NCBI RefSeq assembly: GCF_900188125.1
Contig: NZ_FZOW01000017.1
Span: forward strand, 45,424-109,423
Reading direction: 5' to 3'
Length of the DNA stretch: 64,000 bases
Source of the DNA: Rhodococcoides kyotonense
GTDB lineage: Bacteria; Actinomycetota; Actinomycetes; Mycobacteriales; Mycobacteriaceae
Part shown: positions 34,853 through 43,811 of the stretch, piece by piece
How the letters are laid out: each line of letters begins with the position of its first letter
Numbering within the stretch: the first letter of the stretch is position 1
Position numbers and translations under genes: made by a program
Notes under the pieces: model-generated
Seen by the model: only the letters and a program-made list of their open reading frames with translations
Databases searched by the model: none
Told to the model about the DNA's origin: nothing

Positions 34853-35383
34853 ATGATGCGTCGGATCCGAAAAGTCATCGCCGGCGAACTCGGCCCAGTG
34901 GGGCGGGATCTCGTGCTCAACCGCATCCTCGCGAGCGTTGCCGTGCCGCGCAGGCTCCGAACTGCCCTGCTGCGCAGGCTCGGTCACGACATACACCAGA
35001 CTGCGCAGATCAACCCCGGACTGTTTCTCGGCGCGTGGACCGGTTTGACGCTGAAAGCAGGAGCCTTCGTCAACTACGGCTGCTTCCTCGATCTCGGCGC
35101 ACCCATCACCATCGGCGTCAACTCCGGAATCGGTTACGAGACAATGCTTGTAACGTGCGGTCACAGTATCGGCCCGGAACACAGGCGAATCGGAGACGCG
35201 GTCGATGCGCCAATCGTCATCGGCGACGGCTGCTGGGTCGGCGCACGAGTGACGATCCTTCCCGGCGTCACGATCGGCGACGGCTGCGTCGTCGCATCGG
35301 GCAGCGTCGTCACCGAAGACTGCCTTCCCAACAGCCTGTACGCAGGAGTGCCTGCACGATTCAAACGCCGACTGGACTCGTAA
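34853..35383 (+). CDS. Hexapeptide-repeat acyltransferase
   Basis: 176 aa from ATG 34853 (GTG 34847 and ATG 34856 are alternatives). LbetaH repeats: PITIGVNSGIGYETMLVTCG, catalytic His in CGHSIGPEHRR, IVIGDGCWVGARVTILPGVT, IGDGCVVASGSVVTEDC, NSLYAGVPARF. Paralogue of the gene at 31378. A TACGCT box 7 nt before the ATG could give a leaderless transcript. Likely O-acetylates the polymer. Confidence 0.88.
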   Translation: MMRRIRKVIAGELGPVGRDLVLNRILASVAVPRRLRTALLRRLGHDIHQTAQINPGLFLGAWTGLTLKAGAFVNYGCFLDLGAPITIGVNSGIGYETMLVTCGHSIGPEHRRIGDAVDAPIVIGDGCWVGARVTILPGVTIGDGCVVASGSVVTEDCLPNSLYAGVPARFKRRLDS

Positions 35384-35497
35384 TATCGGACATTCCAATC
35401 CGAATGCCCGTAAGTGGGTCCATTGATTGTCGCACTACTGGATAAACCGTGAAACAAGCTGAACGGCAGCGGAATACCGGTCACCTATCAGTTCCGA

Positions 35498-36877
35498 TTG
35501 CTGCTTTGTATGAGCTGCGCACCAGGCACTTTCACGCTACGCTCGCCCGATATCGCAGGTAATGCGCATGCACTTTTCGGGGCGGAGTGGGGTGAGCGAT
35601 TGACCGTTGCATACGGCGGGCACCACGCTGAATCCTTCCCGGAAGGTCGCGCAGCGGGTACCGACCTCGACGTACTCCGAATGCCCGAACGCGCCGGATT
35701 GTTCGCGCTCGGAGCCACCTCGGCTCTGCCCCTGATGAACTTCACCGTCACCGGATTCTCTTTTGTCTGTGCTGCGGTCGCGGTCGCCTATTTCATGCCG
35801 ACGAACCGTCGTCGTACTGGGTTGCCGTTGTTGTTCGCCGGGTTGGGCACGGCCGCGTACCTGCTGTCGGCGTGGACCAACGACACAGGCGTGTTCGCAC
35901 CCAACGTGGTGGCATTCGCAGCGTTCGCGCTGTACTTCTGCGGAATTACCGTGCTGGCCCGCGATATTCAGCGCATCGCCACCGTAATGGTGGGCATCGC
36001 CTTCGGGTCTACCGTGTTCTTCGTCCTCATCGGCACGATGCTGACGGCCACGGGAATGCTCGTCGACCTCTGGAAGTACGGGATAGCACCGGCAGCAACG
36101 GTATTCGTGCTGTACCTGGCCGCGGCACGGTCGACCAGATGGACCGTCGTCACCCTTCTTCTCGTTGCTCTCGGAGGCGCCAGCCTCGTCCTGAACTTCC
36201 GATCCCACGCACTGGTGTGCTTCGGCGTCGCACTGCTGTTGGTTCTGTCGCACTACCGGGGCGGCAGGCTGTCGGTTAGGGCGCGGGTAGCCGTCGTCGC
36301 GATGTTCGGTGTCGTCTTCTCGTGGGCGCTCGAGTACGCCGCACGCGAGGGCATGCTCGGGCAGGCGCTACGCGACAAAGTGTTGATGCAGTCCAACGGC
36401 AACGTCCCGATGCTGCTCGCCGGCCGCACGGAACCGCCTCTGTCGATCACGGCCATCGTCGAGCGCCCTTGGCTGGGTTGGGGAGACGCCGATAACATCT
36501 CCCACGCCGTCTACACCCAGGCGCAGCACGCGGCCATGAACCTCGGCTTCGAGCGCTCCTTCCCGTTCGAGTACGCATGGAAGCTGCCCAACGGTTCGAT
36601 ATCGCTACACTCCATCCTTCTCGGCTCCTGGGCCGAAGCCGGCATCGTCGCCGTGCTGCTTCCCCTGTGGTTGTTGTGGGCGTGCTACCGGCTGGTGTTC
36701 GCCTCCGAAGTCGCGGGCCCGTGGACGCCGCTGCTGATGTACCTCGGACTGCAGGGGGCGTGGGACATCATGTTCTCGCCGTGGTCGTACAACCTCCCGG
36801 CCGTGTTCGCCGTCCTCGCCTGCAGCTGCGTCGCCCTGCGATCTGTGGGGCCGACGCGTACCGAGGGGACACCATGA
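35498..36877 (+). CDS. Second O-antigen polymerase/ligase-like membrane protein
   Basis: 459 aa if TTG 35498 is used, 455 from ATG 35510; neither has a ribosome site, so the start is open. About nine transmembrane helices follow a hydrophilic N-terminus of 60 residues. The large loop has the Wzy_C-like ERPWLGWGDADNISHAVYTQ and SISLHSILLGSWAEAGIVAV. The amino end is unusual for Wzy, which normally begins in the membrane. GC-rich, unlike the first Wzy gene. Confidence 0.78.
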   Translation: MLLCMSCAPGTFTLRSPDIAGNAHALFGAEWGERLTVAYGGHHAESFPEGRAAGTDLDVLRMPERAGLFALGATSALPLMNFTVTGFSFVCAAVAVAYFMPTNRRRTGLPLLFAGLGTAAYLLSAWTNDTGVFAPNVVAFAAFALYFCGITVLARDIQRIATVMVGIAFGSTVFFVLIGTMLTATGMLVDLWKYGIAPAATVFVLYLAAARSTRWTVVTLLLVALGGASLVLNFRSHALVCFGVALLLVLSHYRGGRLSVRARVAVVAMFGVVFSWALEYAAREGMLGQALRDKVLMQSNGNVPMLLAGRTEPPLSITAIVERPWLGWGDADNISHAVYTQAQHAAMNLGFERSFPFEYAWKLPNGSISLHSILLGSWAEAGIVAVLLPLWLLWACYRLVFASEVAGPWTPLLMYLGLQGAWDIMFSPWSYNLPAVFAVLACSCVALRSVGPTRTEGTP

Positions 36878-37782
36878 CGAATCCGACTGTCAGCGTCGTC
36901 ATCCCGACCATCGGACGCGCGAGTCTGCGCACTGCCGTCGAATCGGCTCTCGCTCAATCGGTGCCGGTGCTCGAGGTCATCGTCGTCGCCGACACCGCAG
37001 GGCCCCTCGACCTTCCCGACGATCGCCGCATCCGCGTCCTCCGCACAGGACCCGCGTCGGGCAGCAGTACTGCCAGGCAGAGGGGCGTCGAACTCTCCAC
37101 CGGAGAGGTGATCGCGCTACTCGACGACGACGACCTCTGGCACCCCTTCAAACTCGAACGCCAGCTCGCGGAGGTGGCGGACATCGAGGGTGACCACTGG
37201 GTCGTCACGTGCAAGTGCGCCGTCCGAGAAGCCGGGAAACGCGAACGGATCTGGCCGAAGTACACCATCGGCGAACACCAATCGGTGGCCGAATACCTCT
37301 TCCGGCTGGGCAATCTGACGATGGGCGGAGGGATGTTGCAGAGCAGTACTCTGTGCTTCCCACGGACGCTGGCACTCGAGTTGCCGCTGAACTTCGCGCC
37401 CGATTCCATCCACGACGAGCCGGGCTGGCTCATCGCCCTCCAGAACCGCTTGCCGGATTTGACGTTTCGTCATGTGCCCGACTGCTTCTCGATCTACAAC
37501 ATCAGCGACAACTCCGTATCTCGGCGCAGCACAGACGTATCCGAGAAGTACATCGAGTGGGGTCGGGAGAATCTGCGGGAGGCCAGCACCCGGGTGCGCG
37601 GCGACTACTTCCTGTCCAGCGCCGTCACCGCCGCCGCGTCGGCGAGATCGCTTGCCAGCATCCGGCGGGCAGTGACCGCCGGTTTCGCCGAGGGGCAGCC
37701 GGGTCTGGGTGCAATGGCCTATGCCGCAGCCAAATTCGGAACAACCGCGGTACGACGCGCAGGCCGTGGGGGTGGCGCGTGA
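36874..37782 (+). CDS. GT2 glycosyltransferase
   Basis: 302 aa from ATG 36874, overlapping the previous stop (ATGA). GT-A fold: VSVVIPTIGRASLRTAVESA, EVIVVADTAG, the DXD motif VIALLDDDDLWHPFKLERQL, and an acceptor region near DSIHDEPGWLIAL. Typical of enzymes that add a hexose to a lipid-linked chain. Acceptor and donor not inferable. Confidence 0.88.
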   Translation: MTNPTVSVVIPTIGRASLRTAVESALAQSVPVLEVIVVADTAGPLDLPDDRRIRVLRTGPASGSSTARQRGVELSTGEVIALLDDDDLWHPFKLERQLAEVADIEGDHWVVTCKCAVREAGKRERIWPKYTIGEHQSVAEYLFRLGNLTMGGGMLQSSTLCFPRTLALELPLNFAPDSIHDEPGWLIALQNRLPDLTFRHVPDCFSIYNISDNSVSRRSTDVSEKYIEWGRENLREASTRVRGDYFLSSAVTAAASARSLASIRRAVTAGFAEGQPGLGAMAYAAAKFGTTAVRRAGRGGGA

Positions 37783-38564
37783 CCGAACCGACGTTGAGCG
37801 TCGTCACCATCAGCTACCGGGACCCGATCGGCCTGGCCCGCACACTGCAGAGCGTCGCCGAGCAGACATATCCCTCGATCGAGCACATCGTGATCGACGG
37901 CGGCAGCGGCGACGACGTCGTCGAGATGCTCACCGAGGCATCGCCGTCGTACTGGCATTCGCGTCCCGACGGCGGACGCTACGACGCGATGAACCAAGGC
38001 ATTGCACGGGCGAGCGGTGACGTGGTCTGGCTGATGCACTCCGGTGACTGCTTCGCAGATGCGGACTCGGCGGGCATCGGCGTTCGCGGGTTGGGATCCG
38101 GCATCCGGGACCGGTGGGGGTATGGGCAGGTCCGTATCGTCGGCGACCCGTCTCGTGACGGAAAGGTATGGGGCTACAGCCCGTTCGACATGGACGGATT
38201 CGCCCTCGGAGTCCGCCCGATTCCCCATCAGGCTGCGTTGTTCGGCGTCGACCTGCTCGGTCGGCTCGGGGAGTACGACACCGACTTCGGACTCGCGGCC
38301 GACCACCTCTTCATGCTGAGAGCTGCCACCGTCGAGCAGCCGCTTGTCATCGATCACGTGCTGTGTGATTTCGACGCGTCCGGTGCGGGCAGCACGCGGC
38401 CGCAACGCGAGCACTTCGCCGATGTCCGGCGTGCCTGGGACGTCGCCGAGTATTACCCGCTCGGGCGGCGCTCACGGGCCGTCGCGTACTCACGCGTGCT
38501 GCAGGCGTCGGCCAAGGCGAAGCACCTCGTCCGCACACGACTCTTCAGGGGCGTACACGCATGA
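37779..38564 (+). CDS. GT2 glycosyltransferase (WcaA-like)
   Basis: 261 aa from GTG 37779, overlapping the previous stop (GTGA). Seen: LSVVTISYRDPIGLARTLQS, SIEHIVIDGGSGD, SRPDGGRYDAMNQGIARASG and WLMHSGDCFAD, a combination typical of the short GT2 subfamily that acts in colanic-acid-type clusters. Catalytic base region around AADHLFMLRA. Co-translated with the next gene by ATGA at 38561. Confidence 0.88.
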   Translation: MTEPTLSVVTISYRDPIGLARTLQSVAEQTYPSIEHIVIDGGSGDDVVEMLTEASPSYWHSRPDGGRYDAMNQGIARASGDVVWLMHSGDCFADADSAGIGVRGLGSGIRDRWGYGQVRIVGDPSRDGKVWGYSPFDMDGFALGVRPIPHQAALFGVDLLGRLGEYDTDFGLAADHLFMLRAATVEQPLVIDHVLCDFDASGAGSTRPQREHFADVRRAWDVAEYYPLGRRSRAVAYSRVLQASAKAKHLVRTRLFRGVHA

Positions 38565-39925
38565 CCGGCAGACACCGCAAGCCCGAGGAGGACCAGCCGG
38601 GTCTGGACGCCACCGAGCGCCGAGCCGTCGTGCTCAGCACGGTGTTCCGCATCGCGGGAACGCCCATCGTCGCGGTAGCGGGTCTGATCAGCGCGGGGTT
38701 GGTGATTCGGGCGACCGGGCCGTCGACGTACGGGGTCGTGGCGCTCGTCGCGACCGTCGGGCTGCTGCTTCCGTTCGCCGATCTCGGCATCGGCGCCGTC
38801 GTCACCAGCGCCGCGTCACGGTCCCGCGATCCGGCGACGGACCCGTACGCTCTCGCCGTCATCCGGCGCTCGTACCGGGTTCTCAGCGCAGTGGCGGGTG
38901 TCGTTGCCGTCGTGGCGATCTCGATCATGATGTTCGACGGCTGGGGCACCCTCATCGGCAGCAGGACGGGCCCCGACGACAGGGTGGTCATCACACTTGC
39001 CGTCATCCTGTTCGGGCTCACCATCCCCGCGGGCCTGGGGCTGCGCATCCTCATCGGTGTCGACCGAGCGCCGTTGGTCGTGCTGGTGATGGTCAGCAAT
39101 TCGCTGTTCGCGCTCGTCTTGACGGCCTTGATGTATTTCTCTGGTGTGCAGGGCATTTGGTATGTGTTACCACCGCTTGCCGGAGCGTTGCTCGGCAACC
39201 TGACCGGTACTGTCGTGGCGCTGCGGGTGTCGGGCCTCGGGCTGGCGGTGTTCGATCGTGACCCGCGAGCGGTGTCGACGACGGGATTGCTCGAGGGATC
39301 GTTGTGGCTGTTCCTCGTCAGCGTCGGAATCCCGTTCGGACTACAGGTGCAGCGAGTTGTGTTGTCGCACTTGTCCGATCCTCTCGAACTCAGCCGATAT
39401 GCATTGATGGCGCAGCTGTACGGTCTGTGCTGGTCCGTGTTCTCGATGGCAGCGTTGGCCTTCTGGCCGATCTTCGTCAAACGCCGCGGCGACGTTACCG
39501 AGACAGTCCGGCTGTGGCTGGCGTCGACGATGATCTTCGGGCTGCTCGCCGCGATCGCGTCGGTGCCGTTGGTGGTGGTGAGCCCGTGGCTCGCAGATGT
39601 ATTGTCGGGCGGCACGATCGACGTCAGCAGTACGTTGGCCGCTGCGTTCGCGGTACTGCTGATCGCGCAATGCTTCCACCTGCCGTCGGGCATGCTGCTG
39701 ACGAAGCCGACCGAAGCGCGTTGGCAGGCTGGGTGTCTCGGGGCGATGGCAGTGGTGACAACTGCGGGAGCGATCTGGGTGGCGCCGGCGCACGGGGCCG
39801 CCGGTGTCGTGTTGGTGACGGCAGCTGCCGTGATCGCATGCCAGTTCATCCCGGACATCGCGTGGATTCCGCGGATCGTCGGTCGGCGTGAAGTGGTCGA
39901 CGTGAAGGCGCCGGTGTTGGTGTGA
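38561..39925 (+). CDS. Second oligosaccharide flippase (Wzx-like)
   Basis: 454 aa, 12 or more transmembrane helices after a 20-residue charged tail (VVLSTVFRIAGTPIVAVAGL, STYGVVALVATVGLLLPFAD, LEGSLWLFLVSVGIPFGLQV). Matches the MOP/PST family exporters of lipid-linked repeat units. Its counterpart in the AT-rich block is at 27919. Overlaps both neighbours by 4 bp. Confidence 0.85.
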   Translation: MTGRHRKPEEDQPGLDATERRAVVLSTVFRIAGTPIVAVAGLISAGLVIRATGPSTYGVVALVATVGLLLPFADLGIGAVVTSAASRSRDPATDPYALAVIRRSYRVLSAVAGVVAVVAISIMMFDGWGTLIGSRTGPDDRVVITLAVILFGLTIPAGLGLRILIGVDRAPLVVLVMVSNSLFALVLTALMYFSGVQGIWYVLPPLAGALLGNLTGTVVALRVSGLGLAVFDRDPRAVSTTGLLEGSLWLFLVSVGIPFGLQVQRVVLSHLSDPLELSRYALMAQLYGLCWSVFSMAALAFWPIFVKRRGDVTETVRLWLASTMIFGLLAAIASVPLVVVSPWLADVLSGGTIDVSSTLAAAFAVLLIAQCFHLPSGMLLTKPTEARWQAGCLGAMAVVTTAGAIWVAPAHGAAGVVLVTAAAVIACQFIPDIAWIPRIVGRREVVDVKAPVLV

Positions 39926-40434
39926 TCGTGAAACTCATTCCGCTGCTTCGGTTGTTGAACCGCGTCGATCAGGGTCTATACATGACGGTGGTGCTGGCTG
40001 TGCTTCGTCGTACTGGTCTATCCGTCGTTGGTCGACCACTATGGATCTCGTCGTCGGTGTTTCTGGATCACTCCGGCCCGGGGTCGATCAGCTTCGGGGA
40101 CCGGTGCGTCGTATCCGATTCGGTCAAGATCCTCACACATGACTTCTCGCTCGACCGCATCGCCGAAGCCAGAGGCGATCTGCCCGCAGACGAGGAGCTG
40201 TACCGTCGGGCACCGGTGAGTATCGGTGCACGTGCGTTCATCGGTCTGGGTGTCATCATCATGCCCGGGGTGTCGATCGGCGACGACGCGATCATCGGCG
40301 CGGGATCGGTAGTGACGCAGTCCGTTCCGGCGAAGGAAGTGTTCGCGGGCAACCCTGCTCGACGAGTGTGTACGACCGACGACCTCTGGGACAGACGACG
40401 GGACGAATTCGACGTACGGAAGCGGAGACGCTGA
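39922..40434 (+). CDS. Hexapeptide-repeat acyltransferase
   Basis: 170 aa from GTG 39922 (GTGA overlap with the flippase). N-terminal helix, then LbetaH repeats: GPGSISFGDRCVVSDSVKIL, catalytic His in THDFS, ARAFIGLGVIIMPGVSIGDD, AIIGAGSVVTQSVPAKEVFA. Sugar O-acetyltransferase of the WcaB/MaaA-like group. Followed by the GT4 gene with TGATG overlap at 40432-40436. Confidence 0.88.
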   Translation: MIVKLIPLLRLLNRVDQGLYMTVVLAVLRRTGLSVVGRPLWISSSVFLDHSGPGSISFGDRCVVSDSVKILTHDFSLDRIAEARGDLPADEELYRRAPVSIGARAFIGLGVIIMPGVSIGDDAIIGAGSVVTQSVPAKEVFAGNPARRVCTTDDLWDRRRDEFDVRKRRR

Positions 40435-41699
40435 TGCGGGTCACACTGATCGGACTCAACTACAAGCCCGAGGTCACGGGTATCGCGCCGTATACCGCCG
40501 ACGTCGCCGAGGGTCTCACCGAACGCGGCTACGACGTCCACGTCGTCACCGGATTCCCGCACTACCCGCAATGGGTTGCGGATCCGCGGTACGGCGGGTC
40601 GACCATCTCCGAAGTGGTCGACGGCGTGCCCGTCACCAGACATCGACACTACATTCCGGACCGTATGACGGTGCGCCAGCGGACGCATCTCGAGATGTCG
40701 TTCGGCAGCAAGGTGGTCAAGAGTCACCTCCCGGCGTCCGACGTGGTGATCTGTGTGTCGCCCGCACTCGTGTCCACCGGCATGGTGTTCGCACGTCTGA
40801 AAGCGCAGCTGGTACGGCCTGCGATCGGTGTGTGGGTGCAGGATCTCTACAGTCGTGGCGTCATAGAGACCGGGACCATGCACGGACCGAGTGCCGGTGC
40901 GACAACCAATCTCGAATCCGGAATCCTGCGATCCGCCGACGGCGTCGCTGTCATTCACCAGCGGTTCGCGGATCATGCGGTCGGAGAACTCGGCGTGCCG
41001 CGCAGCAAGATCAGCGTTATTCCCAACTGGACGCACATGCCGCCGCAGGTGCCGATGGACCGTGACCACGCGCGCGATCTACTCGGCTGGTCCCGCGACG
41101 ACGTCATCGCCGTGCACGCGGGGAACATGGGACTCAAGCAGGGACTCGAGAACGTGGTCGACGCCGCCAAGCAGTCGGATCGTCTCGGCGGCCCGGTCAA
41201 GTTCGTCCTGATGGGCGACGGCAACCAGCGCGAGATCCTCGAAGCGCGGGGACAAGGTGTGGCGTCGTTGACGTTCGTGCGGTCGTTGCCGGAGAAAGAG
41301 TTTCGGGCAGCGTTGGCTGCGGCCGACGTGTTGCTCGTCAACGAGCGGCCCGAGATCGCCGAGATGTCTGTGCCGAGCAAGCTGACGTCGTACTTCGGGA
41401 GCGGAAGCCCTGTCGTCGCGGCGACCAGTGCGGGCAGCGTGACGGATCAGGAGGTTCGTGCTGCCGGTGCGGGAGTGCGAGTGGATCCGGCCGACCCTGT
41501 GGCGTTGGTCCACACCGTCGCGGCGTTGGCTGCGGATTCTGTCAGTTCGCGGATTCTGGCGTCATCAGGTCTGAAATACGTGCAGGAGAACATGTCTCGC
41601 GACGTCGCGATCGACAGGTTCGAGACGTGGCTACAGGCGTTGGTCCACACTCATCGGGGGAGGTTCCGTACCGCATCGAACGCAGGCTTGGGGCTGTAG
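40434..41699 (+). CDS. GT4 glycosyltransferase (WcaI-like)
   Basis: 421 aa from ATG 40434. N-terminal LIGLNYKPEVTGIAPYTADV and VVTGFPHYPQW are the signature of WcaI-like GT4 proteins of colanic-acid-type clusters; donor domain IAVHAGNMGLKQGLENVVDA, VLMGDGNQR and VPSKLTSYFGSGSPVVAATS. The 3' end overlaps the convergent glycoside hydrolase gene by 49 bp. End of this co-directional block. Confidence 0.92.
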   Translation: MRVTLIGLNYKPEVTGIAPYTADVAEGLTERGYDVHVVTGFPHYPQWVADPRYGGSTISEVVDGVPVTRHRHYIPDRMTVRQRTHLEMSFGSKVVKSHLPASDVVICVSPALVSTGMVFARLKAQLVRPAIGVWVQDLYSRGVIETGTMHGPSAGATTNLESGILRSADGVAVIHQRFADHAVGELGVPRSKISVIPNWTHMPPQVPMDRDHARDLLGWSRDDVIAVHAGNMGLKQGLENVVDAAKQSDRLGGPVKFVLMGDGNQREILEARGQGVASLTFVRSLPEKEFRAALAAADVLLVNERPEIAEMSVPSKLTSYFGSGSPVVAATSAGSVTDQEVRAAGAGVRVDPADPVALVHTVAALAADSVSSRILASSGLKYVQENMSRDVAIDRFETWLQALVHTHRGRFRTASNAGLGL

Positions 41700-42682
41700 T
41701 CGGAGCGGAGGAGGCCGTAGTTGAAGTCGGGAATGTCGCTGCCGGTCAGCGAGTCTCGATAGTCGAACACGAAGACGGGGCCCGCGTAGGGGAGGCTCTG
41801 CAGTGTCTTGATTCCGTCGGCGAGGATGGCTGCTTGATTCTCTGAGCTGGGCGCACCGAACTCGGTGAACCAGATCTGTTTGTCTGCGTCGTTGTTGCGT
41901 TCCATGACGTGGCGGACTGCATCTATTTGGTGTGTGGAGATGCTTTGGGCGAGGAGGTTCGGAGTGCTGTAGGGGTGCATGGCGATGGCGTCGAACGTGT
42001 GGTGTCCGGCGCAGCGATACAGTGCCTCGACGAAGGTCTCCGGTGACAGGTCGTTGGTGGAATCGACTGCGGGTGAGGTGGGTCCGGTGATGACGAGTGC
42101 GTTCGGTGCTGCTGCTCTGATGGCCGTTGAGGTTTCGCGGAGGATGGCGCAGTACTGTTCGGGGTTGGCGCTGGGGCCGAAGCTCGCAGCGATGTTCGGC
42201 TCGTTCCACACCTCCCACGCGGTGATCCGATCGCGGTAGCGCGACGCTGCGGCAGAGGCGAATTGGGCGAAACGCTGCGGGTTTGTCGGAGCTGGGTGTG
42301 CTGTGTGTGCGTAGTCGGGCGGGACGGCCCACGTGGGAGCCCACGTGACGACGCCGAGGATGGGGAGTCCGTTGTCAGTCGCGGCGTCGACCTTCGCGTC
42401 GCTGGCGGACCAGTCGATGGTGCCCTCGGTGGGCTCCGACCAGGGGATCACCAGTCGGATGGCGCCGAATCCTGCATCACGTGCGCCGGTGATGTCGCGT
42501 CGTACATCGGTGCCGGGCATGTCGACACTGGCCGTATTGATGGCCAGCCGGACGGAATTCCAGACGGAAACGGGGTCCTGCGCGGGTACGGGCGTCGGTT
42601 CGGGGGTGCAGGCGGTTACGGTAAGTGCCAGTGCCACAACGACTACCGCGAATCTCACGACTGCAGTATGACGGGTGGACAC
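41651..42682 (-). CDS. Lipoprotein glycoside hydrolase, GH39/GH5-like (PslG-type)
   Basis: 343 aa. Lipoprotein signal peptide VVVALALTVTACTPE with the lipid-modified Cys about residue 25. TIM-barrel clan A features: GFGAIRLVIPWSEPTEG, the acid/base Glu in TAWEVWNEPN and the nucleophile Glu in QIWFTEFGA. Enzymes of this kind in exopolysaccharide loci, such as PslG of Pseudomonas, are endoglycosidases that trim the polymer. Opposite strand to the biosynthetic genes and convergent with the GT4 gene. Anchored outside the membrane. Confidence 0.85.
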   Translation of the reverse strand: MSTRHTAVVRFAVVVVALALTVTACTPEPTPVPAQDPVSVWNSVRLAINTASVDMPGTDVRRDITGARDAGFGAIRLVIPWSEPTEGTIDWSASDAKVDAATDNGLPILGVVTWAPTWAVPPDYAHTAHPAPTNPQRFAQFASAAASRYRDRITAWEVWNEPNIAASFGPSANPEQYCAILRETSTAIRAAAPNALVITGPTSPAVDSTNDLSPETFVEALYRCAGHHTFDAIAMHPYSTPNLLAQSISTHQIDAVRHVMERNNDADKQIWFTEFGAPSSENQAAILADGIKTLQSLPYAGPVFVFDYRDSLTGSDIPDFNYGLLRSDYSPKPAFDAVRNLPR

Positions 42683-42711
42683 CGGCGATGCGCGACTCTA
42701 GGTTAGGTGCC

Positions 42712-43302
42712 ATGGTGTACACCGCGCGCAAGTCAGTGATGATTCGGCTCGCTCGGGTGTGGGCGCGGCCGCTGTGGTGGGGAGTGTCGTTTTCGGGGAA
42801 TGCGTTGGTGGTGACGGCCGACGTCGACCGCTGGATCGACTGCTTCGACAACGAGGCTCTCGTTCCGCTCGACACGTATTCGCGATTCGCTTACCTGGCC
42901 GGAGCGTTGCCGGAGTTCCGCAATGTGGTGCACTACCGTCTGCGGCCGAGTCCGTCGATCGTGCGCCTGGTGTTGCGGCGGCTGTACCGGCCCGACGGCA
43001 CCATCATCCTCGAAGCCGACTCCATCGGACCCGGACTGTTTCTGCATCACGGGAACGGCATCATGATCTCGGCGACGTCGATCGGAAGGAACTTCTGGAT
43101 CAATCAGCACGCGTCGGTGGCGTACACGGCCAAGGGGCGACCCACGATCGGCGACGACGTGACCATCGCAGCAGGAGCCGTCGTCGCCGGTCCGATCGTC
43201 GTGGGTGACGGCGTCACCGTCGGCGCGAATGCCGTTGTGACCAAGGATGTGCCGAGCGGATCCGTCATGGTTGCGCCTCACGCTCAGCCGCTGGTTCGGT
43301 GA
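42712..43302 (+). CDS. Serine acetyltransferase-like hexapeptide acyltransferase
   Basis: 196 aa from ATG 42712. N-terminal helical domain (FAYLAGALPEFRNVVHYRLR) and LbetaH domain with IGPGLFLHHGNGIMIS (catalytic His pair), TSIGRNFWINQHASVAYTAK, VTIAAGAVVAGPIVVGDGVT. Resembles CysE-type proteins found in polysaccharide clusters, where it more likely acylates a sugar than serine. Divergent from the hydrolase gene, about 30 bp apart. Confidence 0.87.
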   Translation: MVYTARKSVMIRLARVWARPLWWGVSFSGNALVVTADVDRWIDCFDNEALVPLDTYSRFAYLAGALPEFRNVVHYRLRPSPSIVRLVLRRLYRPDGTIILEADSIGPGLFLHHGNGIMISATSIGRNFWINQHASVAYTAKGRPTIGDDVTIAAGAVVAGPIVVGDGVTVGANAVVTKDVPSGSVMVAPHAQPLVR

Positions 43303-43811
43303 CGCGCTCGCTGGCCGGGTTCACCGGCGTCGGATACGACAAGGGTCGATCCGTGTGGGTGCAGGGGCTGTGGATGGTGGTGTCGACGTCGGTGCTCGGT
43401 CGGTGGTGGTTCCCGAACTCGTTGCGCATCAGAGTTCTTCGCGTATTCGGCGCGTCGATCGGTCGCGGGGTACTGATTCGTCACGGCGTCAAGATTCACT
43501 GGCCGTGGAAGTTGACCGTCGGGAATGATTCGTGGATCGGCGAAGGGGTGTGGATTCTGAACCTCGAACCGGTGACCATCGGCGCTGACGTGTGCATCTC
43601 GCAATCGGTTCTCCTGTGCACGGGGAGTCACGACAGACGTTCTCCGACATTCGAATTCGACAACGCGCCTATCGTCGTCGGCGATCGTAGTTGGATTGCT
43701 GCACGGGCGACCGTGCTGCGAGGGGTGCGGGTGGGCTCCGATGTCACGATCGGTGCCACTGCATTGGTCGTCAAAGATGTGCCCGACGGTTCGACGGTCC
43801 TCGCCCCGTGA
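43299..43811 (+). CDS. WcaF-type acetyltransferase
   Basis: 170 aa from GTG 43299 (GTGA overlap). The segments LRIRVLRVFGASIGRGVLIR, WKLTVGNDSWIGEGVWILNL, ICISQ-like VCISQSVLLCTGSHD (catalytic His) and FDNAPIVVGDRSWIAARATV are characteristic of the colanic-acid WcaF group. Acetylates a sugar of the repeat unit. TGATG overlap with the next gene. Confidence 0.9.
   Translation: MTRSLAGFTGVGYDKGRSVWVQGLWMVVSTSVLGRWWFPNSLRIRVLRVFGASIGRGVLIRHGVKIHWPWKLTVGNDSWIGEGVWILNLEPVTIGADVCISQSVLLCTGSHDRRSPTFEFDNAPIVVGDRSWIAARATVLRGVRVGSDVTIGATALVVKDVPDGSTVLAP

Noticed and set aside
38545..39858. Long minus-strand frame opposite the flippase gene
   Set aside because: Shadow of a membrane protein gene; Thr/Ser/Asn-rich without a fold.
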